Assembly (NCBI RefSeq): GCF_038095555.1
Contig: NZ_CP124591.1
Location: 744,001 to 808,000, forward strand
Origin: Macrococcoides psychrotolerans
GTDB taxonomy: Bacteria > Bacillota > Bacilli > Staphylococcales > Staphylococcaceae
DNA: 64,000 nt
Reading direction: 5' to 3'
A program made the position numbers and the translations under genes. This document shows, one piece after another, positions 1 through 7,274 of the stretch. Positions within the stretch are counted from its first letter, which is position 1, and the number at the start of each line of letters is the position of its first letter. Below the pieces are notes generated by a model that saw only the letters and a program-made list of their open reading frames with translations, was not told the origin of the DNA and did no database searches.

Positions 1-1
1 T

Positions 2-562
2 AAAGTCGCGATCTTTGCTTCAGGTAATGGTTCGAATTACGAGAAGATTATGGAGCATATTCAGGCAGGATTCCTGGATCATATTGAAGTGACAGGCCTC
101 TATACAGATAAACGTAGCGCGTTCGCAATTGAGCGCGCACGTCGTTTTGATACGCCTGTACATGTCTATGAACTGAGAGCATTCGACGATAAAGCGGCAT
201 ATGAGACAGCGATACTGGAACAGCTAAAGCGTGATGGTGTGGAATGGGTCATTCTTGCCGGCTATATGAAGCTTGTTGGCAGTACGTTACTTGATGCGTA
301 TGAAGGAAAGATGATCAACATCCATCCATCGATATTACCGAGCTTTCCTGGTGTTAACGCTGTCGGACAGGCGCTAGATTATGGCTGCCGTGTCAGTGGC
401 GCTACTGTCCATTACGTTGATAGCGGTATGGATACAGGTAAGATCATCGACCAGATGAGCTGTCCGATCTACGAAGAAGATACAGAGGAAACATTGCAAT
501 TACGTATTCAGAATCTAGAGTACGAACTCTATCCACGCGTCATCAAGAAAATTATTCGATAA
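2..562 (+). CDS. purN: Phosphoribosylglycinamide formyltransferase (GART), 5' end cut by window
   Basis: Transfers a formyl group from 10-formyl-THF to GAR, the third step of de novo purine synthesis, in the cytosol. The reading frame is open from base 2 and begins KVAIFASGNGSN, the phosphate-binding start of PurN, so only about one or two residues (Met) lie outside the window. The catalytic region INIHPSILPSFPG (Asn and His) and the MDTGKII segment with the catalytic Asp are present. An internal ATG at 50 would remove the N-terminal nucleotide-binding strand and is not the real start. It is followed after 11 bp by purH, in the order purN-purH-purD known from the staphylococcal pur operon. 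Confidence 0.96.
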   Translation, partial: KVAIFASGNGSNYEKIMEHIQAGFLDHIEVTGLYTDKRSAFAIERARRFDTPVHVYELRAFDDKAAYETAILEQLKRDGVEWVILAGYMKLVGSTLLDAYEGKMINIHPSILPSFPGVNAVGQALDYGCRVSGATVHYVDSGMDTGKIIDQMSCPIYEEDTEETLQLRIQNLEYELYPRVIKKIIR

Positions 563-573
563 GGAGTCTACTT

Positions 574-2052
574 ATGAGAAAAGCATTACTAAGTGTGTCA
601 GATAAAACGGGGATCATTCCATTTGCACAGCAGTTAACAGAACTTAACTTTGAACTTTATTCAACTGGTGGTACGAAACAAGCATTAGAAGATAGCAATA
701 TTGCGGTAAAGTCAGTCAGTGAACTAACAAACTTTCCTGAAATTATGGACGGACGTGTGAAGACATTACACCCGAACATTCACGGTGGGATATTAGCGGA
801 CCGCAGCAACCCTGAGCACGTAAAAGCAATGGAGACTCACGGTATTCAGCCGTTAGATTTAGTGGTCGTGAATCTCTATCCGTTTGAAGCGACAGTTGCA
901 AATCCAGACGTTACTGAAATAGATGCCATCGAGAATATCGATATCGGTGGGCCGACAATGTTACGTTCATCAGCAAAGAACTTCAAGCATGTCATCACTG
1001 TTGTAGACCCGGCAGATTACGAGGAAGTCATCGAAAAATTAAAAGCCGATACTTTAGACGAGACATTCCGTAAACAGCTGATGATCAAGGTGTTCACACA
1101 CACCAATAAATACGATGCAGCCATTGTTAACTTCTTCAGCGATAATACATCAACGCTGCGTTACGGTGAAAATCCGCATCAGAAGGCGCGTTTCATCAAG
1201 ACAGATACAAAACCGAACACGTTAGCTGGTGCACGCATTCTGCACGGCAAGCCGCTGAGCTTTAACAATATTAAAGATGCAGATGCAACACTGTTCTTAG
1301 TGAAGCAGTTTGATATGCCTGCTGCAGTTGCTGTGAAGCATATGAATCCTTGTGGTGTCGGAACAGGCGAAGTCGTCAGCGAAGCATTCCAGAATGCATA
1401 TGATGCTGACAGCCAGAGTATCTTCGGAGGAATCGTCGCATTAAACCGTGAAGTGGATAAAGCAACAGCTGAAAAGATGCACGCCATCTTCCTGGAAGTA
1501 ATCATCGCGCCGAAGTTCAGCGACGAGGCACTTGAAATCTTGACGGCGAAGAAAAACATTCGACTGCTTGAAATTGATATGGATACAGATAAAGATGAAG
1601 AAGAGTTCGTATCTGTTTCTGGGGGCTATCTCGTTCAGGATAAAGATCTGCTGAACGTAACGCGTGAGGATATGCGTGTCGTAACAGAGACAGAACCGAC
1701 AGAAGCACAATGGAAAGCAATTGAGCTTGGCTGGAAAGTCGTTAAAAGCGTGAAGAGTAACGCCATCGTCCTTGCAAACGATAAGCAGACAGTAGGAATC
1801 GGTGCAGGTCAGATGAATCGTGTCGGTGCAGCGAAGATTGCCATCGAACGTGCCATTGAAATGAATGATGATGTCATCCTTGCAAGTGATGGCTTCTTCC
1901 CGATGTCTGATACGGTTGAAACTGCATATGCCGCAGGTATTAAATGTATCGTTCAGCCAGGGGGCTCTATTAAGGATCAGGATTCAATCGACAAAGCGAA
2001 TGAATGCGGCATCGCAATGGTGATGACAGATGTCAGACACTTTAAACATTAG
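574..2052 (+). CDS. purH: Bifunctional AICAR transformylase / IMP cyclohydrolase
   Basis: Catalyses the last two steps of IMP synthesis. The 492-residue length is typical of the family. The N-terminal MGS-like cyclohydrolase domain (about residues 1-195) has the SVSDKTG and STGGTKQ phosphate-binding motifs; the C-terminal AICARFT domain contains RYGENPHQKA and AVKHMNPCG with the catalytic Lys-His pair. The ATG is preceded by AAGGAG at good spacing. It lies 11 bp after purN and 9 bp before purD, so the three are co-transcribed. Confidence 0.97.
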   Translation: MRKALLSVSDKTGIIPFAQQLTELNFELYSTGGTKQALEDSNIAVKSVSELTNFPEIMDGRVKTLHPNIHGGILADRSNPEHVKAMETHGIQPLDLVVVNLYPFEATVANPDVTEIDAIENIDIGGPTMLRSSAKNFKHVITVVDPADYEEVIEKLKADTLDETFRKQLMIKVFTHTNKYDAAIVNFFSDNTSTLRYGENPHQKARFIKTDTKPNTLAGARILHGKPLSFNNIKDADATLFLVKQFDMPAAVAVKHMNPCGVGTGEVVSEAFQNAYDADSQSIFGGIVALNREVDKATAEKMHAIFLEVIIAPKFSDEALEILTAKKNIRLLEIDMDTDKDEEEFVSVSGGYLVQDKDLLNVTREDMRVVTETEPTEAQWKAIELGWKVVKSVKSNAIVLANDKQTVGIGAGQMNRVGAAKIAIERAIEMNDDVILASDGFFPMSDTVETAYAAGIKCIVQPGGSIKDQDSIDKANECGIAMVMTDVRHFKH

Positions 2053-2061
2053 GAGGCAGCT

Positions 2062-3297
2062 ATGAATATATTAGTAATCGGTAGTGGGGGTCGTGAGCAT
2101 GCACTGGCGAGAAAGCTTGCACAGTCACCACGTGTCACGGAAGTGTTCGTTATTAAAGGCAATGATGCGATGGCCCGCGTGGCAACGCTTGTGGATATCG
2201 CTGAAGATGATCATGATGCTATCGTACAGTTTGCGCAAGATAACACGGTTGAACTTGTCGTTGTCGGCCCAGAGCAACCATTGATCGATGGCTTAAGCGA
2301 TCGATTAAGTGAAGCAGGCATTAAAGTGTTTGGTCCGAACAAGAAGGCTGCCCAGGTGGAAGGCTCTAAAGACTTTGCGAAAGCATTGATGAAAAAATAC
2401 GACATCCCGACAGCAAGCTATGAAACGATTGATAATAAAGCAGATGCACTAAAATACTTAGATGAAAAAGGGACACCGATCGTCATTAAATACGACGGGC
2501 TTGCTGCTGGTAAAGGTGTCGTCGTTGCAATGAACCGTGATATGGCGGTTGATGCCATCAATGATTTCTATGCTGAAGCAGGGGCTAAAGTGGTCTTTGA
2601 AGAGTATCTTGAAGGGGAAGAATATTCACTTATGGTAATCGTCAATGATGATTTCTGTATCCCGTTTGATACGATCGCACAAGACCATAAACGTGCTTTT
2701 GACAATGATGAAGGTCCGAACACTGGTGGTATGGGTGCATATTGTCCAGTAAATCATATCTCTCAAGATGTCCTTAAGACAACATATGATACAATCGTCT
2801 ATCCGACAGTGCGTGCAATGCATGAAGAAGGGCTGAACTACTTCGGCGTACTCTATGTCGGTGCAATCCTTACAGCTGAGGGACCGAAAGTTATTGAATT
2901 TAACGCACGTTTCGGGGATCCAGAAGCGCAAGTGCTATTAAGACGTTTAGAAACAGATCTCGTAGCGTTGATTGAAGCTGCTCATAATAAGACTGAACTG
3001 GACTTAGTATGGCGTAACAAGGCGATATGTGGTGTCGTGCTGGCATCGAATGGTTATCCGGGCAGTTACGATAAAGGTGCAGTCGTAGAAGGCTATGATT
3101 ATCAGGATGACTATATTGTGAGTGCGTTGAAACGCGTTGATGACACGTGGGTAACGAGTGGAGGACGTGTGATGCTTGCATTGGGTGAAGGTGATAATCT
3201 TCAACAGGCACAGCAAGCAGCATATGAAAATGTTAAGAAAATTAAGAGTGACGGTCTATTCTACAGAACAGATATTGGAAATAAAGGTCTGAAATAA
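2062..3297 (+). CDS. purD: Phosphoribosylamine-glycine ligase (GARS)
   Basis: ATP-dependent ligation of glycine to phosphoribosylamine, the second step of purine synthesis. The 411-residue length is normal. It starts MNILVIGSGGREHALA, the N-terminal GARS signature. The ATP-grasp region includes KYDGLAAGKGVVVA (about residues 143-156) and the metal-binding EFNARFGDPEAQ (about 277-288). An AGGAGG box precedes the start. It is the last gene of the pur operon here and is followed by a strong hairpin. Confidence 0.97.
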   Translation: MNILVIGSGGREHALARKLAQSPRVTEVFVIKGNDAMARVATLVDIAEDDHDAIVQFAQDNTVELVVVGPEQPLIDGLSDRLSEAGIKVFGPNKKAAQVEGSKDFAKALMKKYDIPTASYETIDNKADALKYLDEKGTPIVIKYDGLAAGKGVVVAMNRDMAVDAINDFYAEAGAKVVFEEYLEGEEYSLMVIVNDDFCIPFDTIAQDHKRAFDNDEGPNTGGMGAYCPVNHISQDVLKTTYDTIVYPTVRAMHEEGLNYFGVLYVGAILTAEGPKVIEFNARFGDPEAQVLLRRLETDLVALIEAAHNKTELDLVWRNKAICGVVLASNGYPGSYDKGAVVEGYDYQDDYIVSALKRVDDTWVTSGGRVMLALGEGDNLQQAQQAAYENVKKIKSDGLFYRTDIGNKGLK

Positions 3298-3302
3298 AAT
3301 GC

Positions 3303-3340
3303 ACAAGAGAGGCTGGGACATTTGTCCCAGCCTCTCTTGT
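3303..3340. terminator. Hairpin after purD built from the GGCTGGGACA repeat
   Basis: Perfect 18-bp inverted repeat (arms 3303-3320 and 3323-3340) with a 2-nt loop and the core GAGGCTGGGACA. A partial second copy of one arm (TTTTGTCCCAGCCTCT) lies at about 3358-3373. No clean T-tract follows on either strand, but position and strength suggest a terminator shared with the convergent small gene. Similar GGCTGGGACA palindromes are, as far as I recall, a dispersed repeat in staphylococcal intergenic regions. Confidence 0.7.
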
Positions 3341-3375
3341 ATTAAACGGCGGAACACTTTTGTCCCAGCCTCTAT

Positions 3376-3504
3376 TTATTCAAATGTTTTTTGTACGTCT
3401 TCTTTAGTCTGTTCCTGACCTTCTGAATTACTATCTTGTTTTTTCTCTTCTTGTTCTTTAGCTTCTTCTGCATTATTCTTTAACTCTTCGTATTTTTCTG
3501 TCAT
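3376..3504 (-). CDS. Small acidic hydrophilic protein, 42 aa
   Basis: Short reading frame from ATG at 3504 to TAA at 3376, with a strong AGGAGG ribosome binding site 7 nt before the ATG. The product begins MTEKYEELKNNAEEAKEQ and is almost entirely charged or polar (Glu, Lys, Gln, Asp) with no Cys and no membrane segment; it is predicted helical or disordered. Function unknown. The ideal Shine-Dalgarno and the biased composition are the reasons to believe it is translated. It converges on purD. Confidence 0.6.
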   Translation of the reverse strand: MTEKYEELKNNAEEAKEQEEKKQDSNSEGQEQTKEDVQKTFE

Positions 3505-3643
3505 GATAATTCCTCCTAAAAGTTGTTATAGTTTAGTTTACCCCTCTTCTCGATCATTAAACATCTCAGTCTTAAGCATGATTTTATTGAAATGCTAGGA
3601 CATTTCTCATAAAACACATTATAATATGGAATGAGGTGGAATT

Positions 3644-4906
3644 ATGAACTGGATTAAAAAACATTTCGAGATTCTGATTGGATATCTATTAGGTACCATG
3701 AATATGATTCTTGGAATATTTATCATTGTGAATCACAAACAGATTTCACATTTTAAAGATGTCGATATCAATAAGATGCATATGTATAGTTTCTTTGATT
3801 TTATCAATATTTATTCGTTTGAGCTGATCAAGCTGCTGAGTCATTATATTAATCAGTTTACACTTTTGTCTGGTGTGCTATTTATTGTCATAGGAGGGGC
3901 ATTCTTCTATGTATCACGTAAGCTCAGACAGACGACACTTTATGATAAGGTGATTGCTCAAGTCTACCTTTTGTTCGGTGGATTACTGTATATCATCACA
4001 TCGATTCTTATTTTTGAGATGTATGGCTTCTACGCACTGTTATATCTGCTTTTCTTCATCAGCGTCGTCTACTATACTTTGAACAGAAAGCGTCTGAATA
4101 CGCATTTTAGAAAGCTGCATATCAATATTCTTATATTCATCTATGCGCTTGCATATTTTATGACACAGCTTGCGGTCTATGATAATTTGAATGAAGAGAA
4201 GGTGACACCGCTCGATGTGATGACCCTCAACTTCTTCTTTATCCTGCTTGTGCTTTTAGCAACATTATGTCTTGTTAACTATGTATTCTTGAAGCGTACG
4301 CTCGTTAAAGCATCCGATCACATGAAACGTACTGAGAAGAAGCGGGATTCTAAGATCAGCCGAATGATCCGTGAGAATACGAACATGACGATCAATAGGT
4401 TATCTGAAGAGTCGCTGAAATTAGATGAAAAGGTCGTCCTTATGATGCAGAGATGCTCTCTAAGAAAGCTCATCAACCTACAGGATGAGGATATCCCGTC
4501 GTGGTTTAAGTATCCGCGCTGGATCAAAGCATTTCATATCGAACTGCTACTGAGCAGTCTGCTGTTTATCATTACAGTAATCGAACTGAATAACCGCAAC
4601 ATGCTGTTTGAAGCGACGAAGTTCAATGTTGTGAAGATGCAGTATTTCTACGAATGGATTAATTTATTCGGAATGCTTTTAATCATAATTATGTACATCT
4701 ATTTTACATTGATGATTCATTTTAGATCTCGCGGTTACTTCGGGCAGTTATTTACAATCTCATTTTTAATGATTAAAGTGATTGTTAGTTTCTACTTGAT
4801 GCTATTTAAAGGAATCAACTTATCCCTATTCATCCCTCCGATACTTATATTACTGCTGTTAATACAGTTACCGCTGTATATAATCCATTTGCAGAAAAGG
4901 TACTGA
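3644..4906 (+). CDS. Multi-pass membrane protein of unknown function
   Basis: A 420-residue hydrophobic protein with about nine or ten predicted membrane segments (for example near residues 8-27, 68-92, 105-150, 157-178, 190-215, 300-318, 335-360, 370-388 and 393-413). A basic cytosolic loop lies at about 222-295 (KRTEKKRDSKISRMIR). No transporter signature was recognised. The start follows GAGGTGG. It is monocistronic between the pur operon end and the candidate small RNA. It is not a gene I associate with this place in Staphylococcus, so it may be genus-specific. Confidence 0.8.
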   Translation: MNWIKKHFEILIGYLLGTMNMILGIFIIVNHKQISHFKDVDINKMHMYSFFDFINIYSFELIKLLSHYINQFTLLSGVLFIVIGGAFFYVSRKLRQTTLYDKVIAQVYLLFGGLLYIITSILIFEMYGFYALLYLLFFISVVYYTLNRKRLNTHFRKLHINILIFIYALAYFMTQLAVYDNLNEEKVTPLDVMTLNFFFILLVLLATLCLVNYVFLKRTLVKASDHMKRTEKKRDSKISRMIRENTNMTINRLSEESLKLDEKVVLMMQRCSLRKLINLQDEDIPSWFKYPRWIKAFHIELLLSSLLFIITVIELNNRNMLFEATKFNVVKMQYFYEWINLFGMLLIIIMYIYFTLMIHFRSRGYFGQLFTISFLMIKVIVSFYLMLFKGINLSLFIPPILILLLLIQLPLYIIHLQKRY

Positions 4907-4938
4907 TAATTTCAACTGAATGTTTTTCTGAAATTCTA

Positions 4939-4967
4939 TTGTGGAAAACTGGGATTCACGATATAAT
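4939..4967 (+). promoter_or_regulatory. Sigma-A-type promoter of candidate small RNA
   Basis: TTGTGG at 4939-4944, a 17-bp spacer and a consensus TATAAT at 4962-4967. The predicted start point is about 4974, only about 60 bp before a good intrinsic terminator and about 125 bp before the next start codon. Confidence 0.6.
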
Positions 4968-4972
4968 CGTTA

Positions 4973-4986
4973 TGGAAACGTTACCA
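4973..4986. promoter_or_regulatory. cre-like CcpA operator over the predicted transcription start
   Basis: TGGAAACGTTACCA is a nearly symmetric 14-mer that fits the cre consensus TGNAANCGNWWNCA at every fixed position. It covers the predicted +1 of the promoter at 4939-4967, a position from which CcpA would repress. This is motif-based inference only. Confidence 0.55.
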
Positions 4987-5059
4987 TGGGGATGGGAGAA
5001 ATTTCCGTGAATCAAATAATGAACGTGGAATAGACATCTGATAGAGATGTCTATTTTTT
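4974..5059 (+). ncRNA. Candidate CcpA-controlled small RNA (possible RsaE/RoxS sponge) or attenuated leader
   Basis: A free-standing unit: consensus promoter, cre-like box at +1, about 86 nt of transcript, and an intrinsic terminator. The transcript carries a G-rich stretch, GGGGATGGGAGAAATTT (4988-5004). Its complement contains CTCCCATCCCC, the type of C-rich motif that RsaE (staphylococci) and RoxS (Bacillus) use to pair with Shine-Dalgarno sites. B. subtilis RosA is a known CcpA-controlled sponge of RoxS, so a RosA-like role is a reasonable hypothesis. Alternatives: a leader attenuating the downstream methyltransferase gene, or a 15-codon leader ORF (MGMGEISVNQIMNVE, 4986-5033) that ends at the terminator but has no Shine-Dalgarno. 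Confidence 0.45.
5032..5059 (+). terminator. Intrinsic terminator of the candidate small RNA
   Basis: Stem AGACATCT / AGATGTCT with loop GATAG, followed by ATTTTTTA. It lies 39 bp upstream of the methyltransferase start codon, so it either ends the small RNA or attenuates that gene. Confidence 0.75.
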
Positions 5060-5097
5060 ATGGTATAGTTAATGTATTAAATTTTAAGGAGAAATGT

Positions 5098-6264
5098 ATG
5101 AAAAATGTAACGATTAAACGTAGTAAGCAGCAGAAATTTACCCATGGTTATGTCCTGCTGGAGACAGATGATGTGTATCAGACAGACCAGATTGAAGAAG
5201 GGGAGCTGTTCACCGTTAAGACCGAGCAAGGTGAACTTATTGGTACATTCTATTCAGGGTTACAGCATAAAGGTCTTGGATGGAAGGTAAGTGATGCATA
5301 TTTACAGTTTATCGATGCTTCATATTTTATTAACCTCTTTGAAACCGCGAATGCAGAACGTGCCTCTCTATATAATAGTACAGATACGAACGCCTTCAGA
5401 TTGTATAATGGTGAAGGCGACGGACTTGGGGGCTTTACGATTGATTCATACGATGGACACCTGTTGATCACGTGGTATTCAAAGGGTATCTATCATTTTA
5501 AGCAGGACATAATTGAAGCGGTGAAAGCTGTATTTCAGTATAAGACAATCTATGAGAAGCTACGCTATGATAAGAATGTGCCGACCAATCAGGTAAGCGA
5601 TGAAGGTACGGAATTTCCAATCATAATTAAAGAGAACAATCTGCATTATATGATCGATCTGACGGACGGTGCGATGACCGGTCTGTTCTTAGATCAGCGC
5701 GATGTAAGAAAGAAGCTGCTCCATATGGATACGAAGCATCGTGATATGCTCAATCTGTTTGCGTACTCAGGTGGTTTCTCTGTAGCAGTGGGCAGTAATG
5801 GCTACAAGACAACCAATGTAGATATTGCGAAACGTTCGATTGAACTGATGCAGCAGAACTTTGCATTAAACGAGATGAATCTGGATGACCAGACATTTAT
5901 CACGATGGACGCATTTGATGCGCTCGCTTATTTTACACGTCACCTAAAGACATTTGATATCATCGTAATCGACCCGCCGAGCTTCTCACGTCATAAGAAG
6001 AAGGTATTTACAGTTAAGGATAACTATCATGAACTGATTACACAGGCGCTGCCGCTCGTCAATTACGGCGGATATCTGGTACTGTCGACAAATGCGTCGA
6101 ATGTATCACTCAAACAGTTCAGAGCAATGATAGAAGAGACGCTGACAGACCGTGCCGATTATGAGATTGAGCAGATCATGGGTCTACCAAAAGACTTCAA
6201 GACGACAGACAAGTATAAGGCATCTAAATATTTGAAGGTCGTGTTTGTAAAGATTAAAGGATGA
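5098..6264 (+). CDS. Class I SAM-dependent rRNA methyltransferase, RlmI/YwbD-like
   Basis: Predicted 23S rRNA m5C methyltransferase of the RlmI (YccW) family. The 388-residue product has an N-terminal PUA-like domain (about residues 1-75), a central region ending in DGAMTGLFLDQRDVR, then a Rossmann methyltransferase with SAM motif LNLFAYSGGFSVA (about 220-232) and catalytic motif IVIDPPSFSRHKK (about 287-299). The ATG at 5098 is chosen because AAGGAG precedes it. An in-frame ATG at 5047 would begin inside the upstream terminator and lacks a ribosome site. The exact rRNA target is inferred from the family. Confidence 0.88.
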   Translation: MKNVTIKRSKQQKFTHGYVLLETDDVYQTDQIEEGELFTVKTEQGELIGTFYSGLQHKGLGWKVSDAYLQFIDASYFINLFETANAERASLYNSTDTNAFRLYNGEGDGLGGFTIDSYDGHLLITWYSKGIYHFKQDIIEAVKAVFQYKTIYEKLRYDKNVPTNQVSDEGTEFPIIIKENNLHYMIDLTDGAMTGLFLDQRDVRKKLLHMDTKHRDMLNLFAYSGGFSVAVGSNGYKTTNVDIAKRSIELMQQNFALNEMNLDDQTFITMDAFDALAYFTRHLKTFDIIVIDPPSFSRHKKKVFTVKDNYHELITQALPLVNYGGYLVLSTNASNVSLKQFRAMIEETLTDRADYEIEQIMGLPKDFKTTDKYKASKYLKVVFVKIKG

Positions 6265-6323
6265 TTAAACAATAGCTATTCTGGGAATAAAGCTTTAGAT
6301 ATTTATTTTAGGAGGAATCTATT

Positions 6324-6851
6324 ATGGGATTATTAGATACTGCCATTAATATGACGGCAAAACAATTTAAGAATAAAGAAGTGAAGACCCTCAGCTTACC
6401 GCAAAGTGAAGAGGATATTATAGAACGCCGTAAACGCGCAGAAAGTATGCTACACAATAAATCACTTATGTCGTCTGCTGCAGCCGTCGTGCCAATACCA
6501 GGGCTTGATGTGACAGCAGATTTAAAGCTGATGACTGATATTATCGAGAACATCAATAAAGAGTATGGCTTAAGTCATAAGCAGGTTAGCGGTTATGCAG
6601 ATGATATTAAACAGAAGATCGTCTTTTCAGCTGCGAAGTCTGGAAGTGACTTCATCGGCAAGAAAGTTACAAAAGGCTTTGTTGCTGTGGTATTCAAGAT
6701 GATGCTACGTCGTGAAGCACTGAAACAGTCAAAATGGGTGCCAGTTATCGGTCAGGCGGTCAGCGGTACAATCAGCTATTATATGATGAAGAAGCTCGGT
6801 GAGCAGCATATCGACAAATGCGAACGTGTCGCACGTGACCTTATCGTTTAA
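6324..6851 (+). CDS. Helical, partly hydrophobic protein of unknown function (DUF697/EcsC-like look)
   Basis: A 175-residue protein starting after AGGAGG. Residues about 48-78 (SSAAAVVPIPGLDVTADLKL and following) form a glycine/proline-containing hydrophobic helix pair that resembles the VPIPG segment of DUF697 and EcsC-like proteins. A second weakly hydrophobic stretch (KWVPVIGQAVSGTISYYMM, about 139-157) is similar in style. It may associate with membranes. The family assignment is tentative. It is a single gene between rlmI and ptsH. Confidence 0.75.
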   Translation: MGLLDTAINMTAKQFKNKEVKTLSLPQSEEDIIERRKRAESMLHNKSLMSSAAAVVPIPGLDVTADLKLMTDIIENINKEYGLSHKQVSGYADDIKQKIVFSAAKSGSDFIGKKVTKGFVAVVFKMMLRREALKQSKWVPVIGQAVSGTISYYMMKKLGEQHIDKCERVARDLIV

Positions 6852-6910
6852 ATGCTTTGTGAACATTTTAACAGAAATATTTGACAGCTTGTTGCTCTGT
6901 ATCCAAATGA

Positions 6911-6952
6911 TTGAGTTTCGTCAAAAAATTTGGTATATTGAAAGCGTATAGA
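6911..6952 (+). promoter_or_regulatory. ptsHI promoter with overlapping imperfect cre-like box
   Basis: TTGAGT at 6911-6916, a 17-bp spacer and TATATT at 6934-6939. Directly overlapping is TGAAAGCGTATAGA (6939-6952), which fits the cre consensus TGNAANCGNWWNCA with one mismatch (G instead of C at position 13). The promoter is about 60 bp before the ptsH start codon. The operator reading is tentative. Confidence 0.5.
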
Positions 6953-7007
6953 CAAGTAGTTTATATATTAAATTAATGCATAATGCAGCCAAAAGGAGAT
7001 TATTATT

Positions 7008-7274
7008 ATGGAACAAAAATCTTATGTAATTATTGACGAAACAGGAATCCATGCACGTCCAGCAACAATGTTAGTTCAAACTGCAAGTAAATTTGAATCT
7101 GATATTCAATTAGAATATAATGCGAAGAAAGTAAACTTAAAATCAATCATGGGTGTTATGAGTCTAGGTGTGGGTAAAGACGCAGAAATTACAATCTATG
7201 CTGAAGGTAGCGATGAGAAAGAAGCAATCGATGCAATCAGTGAAGTATTAGTTAAAGAAGGTTTAAGCAAATAA
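7008..7274 (+). CDS. ptsH: Phosphocarrier protein HPr
   Basis: General PTS phosphocarrier, 88 residues. His15 in GIHARPAT accepts phosphate from enzyme I and passes it to EIIA components. Ser46 in LKSIMGVMSLG is the HPr kinase site that makes P-Ser-HPr, the CcpA corepressor in Firmicutes. It is preceded by AAAGGAG. It overlaps ptsI by one base (TAATG), so the two are translationally coupled. Codon use is that of a highly expressed gene. Confidence 0.98.
   Translation: MEQKSYVIIDETGIHARPATMLVQTASKFESDIQLEYNAKKVNLKSIMGVMSLGVGKDAEITIYAEGSDEKEAIDAISEVLVKEGLSK

Noticed and set aside
1179..1720. Minus-strand open frames inside purH
   Set aside because: They lie fully opposite a well-supported gene, overlap each other and have no ribosome sites.
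4973..4986. The palindrome near the small RNA as a simple terminator stem
   Set aside because: It overlaps the predicted start point of a consensus promoter and has no T-tract; a cre operator explains it better.
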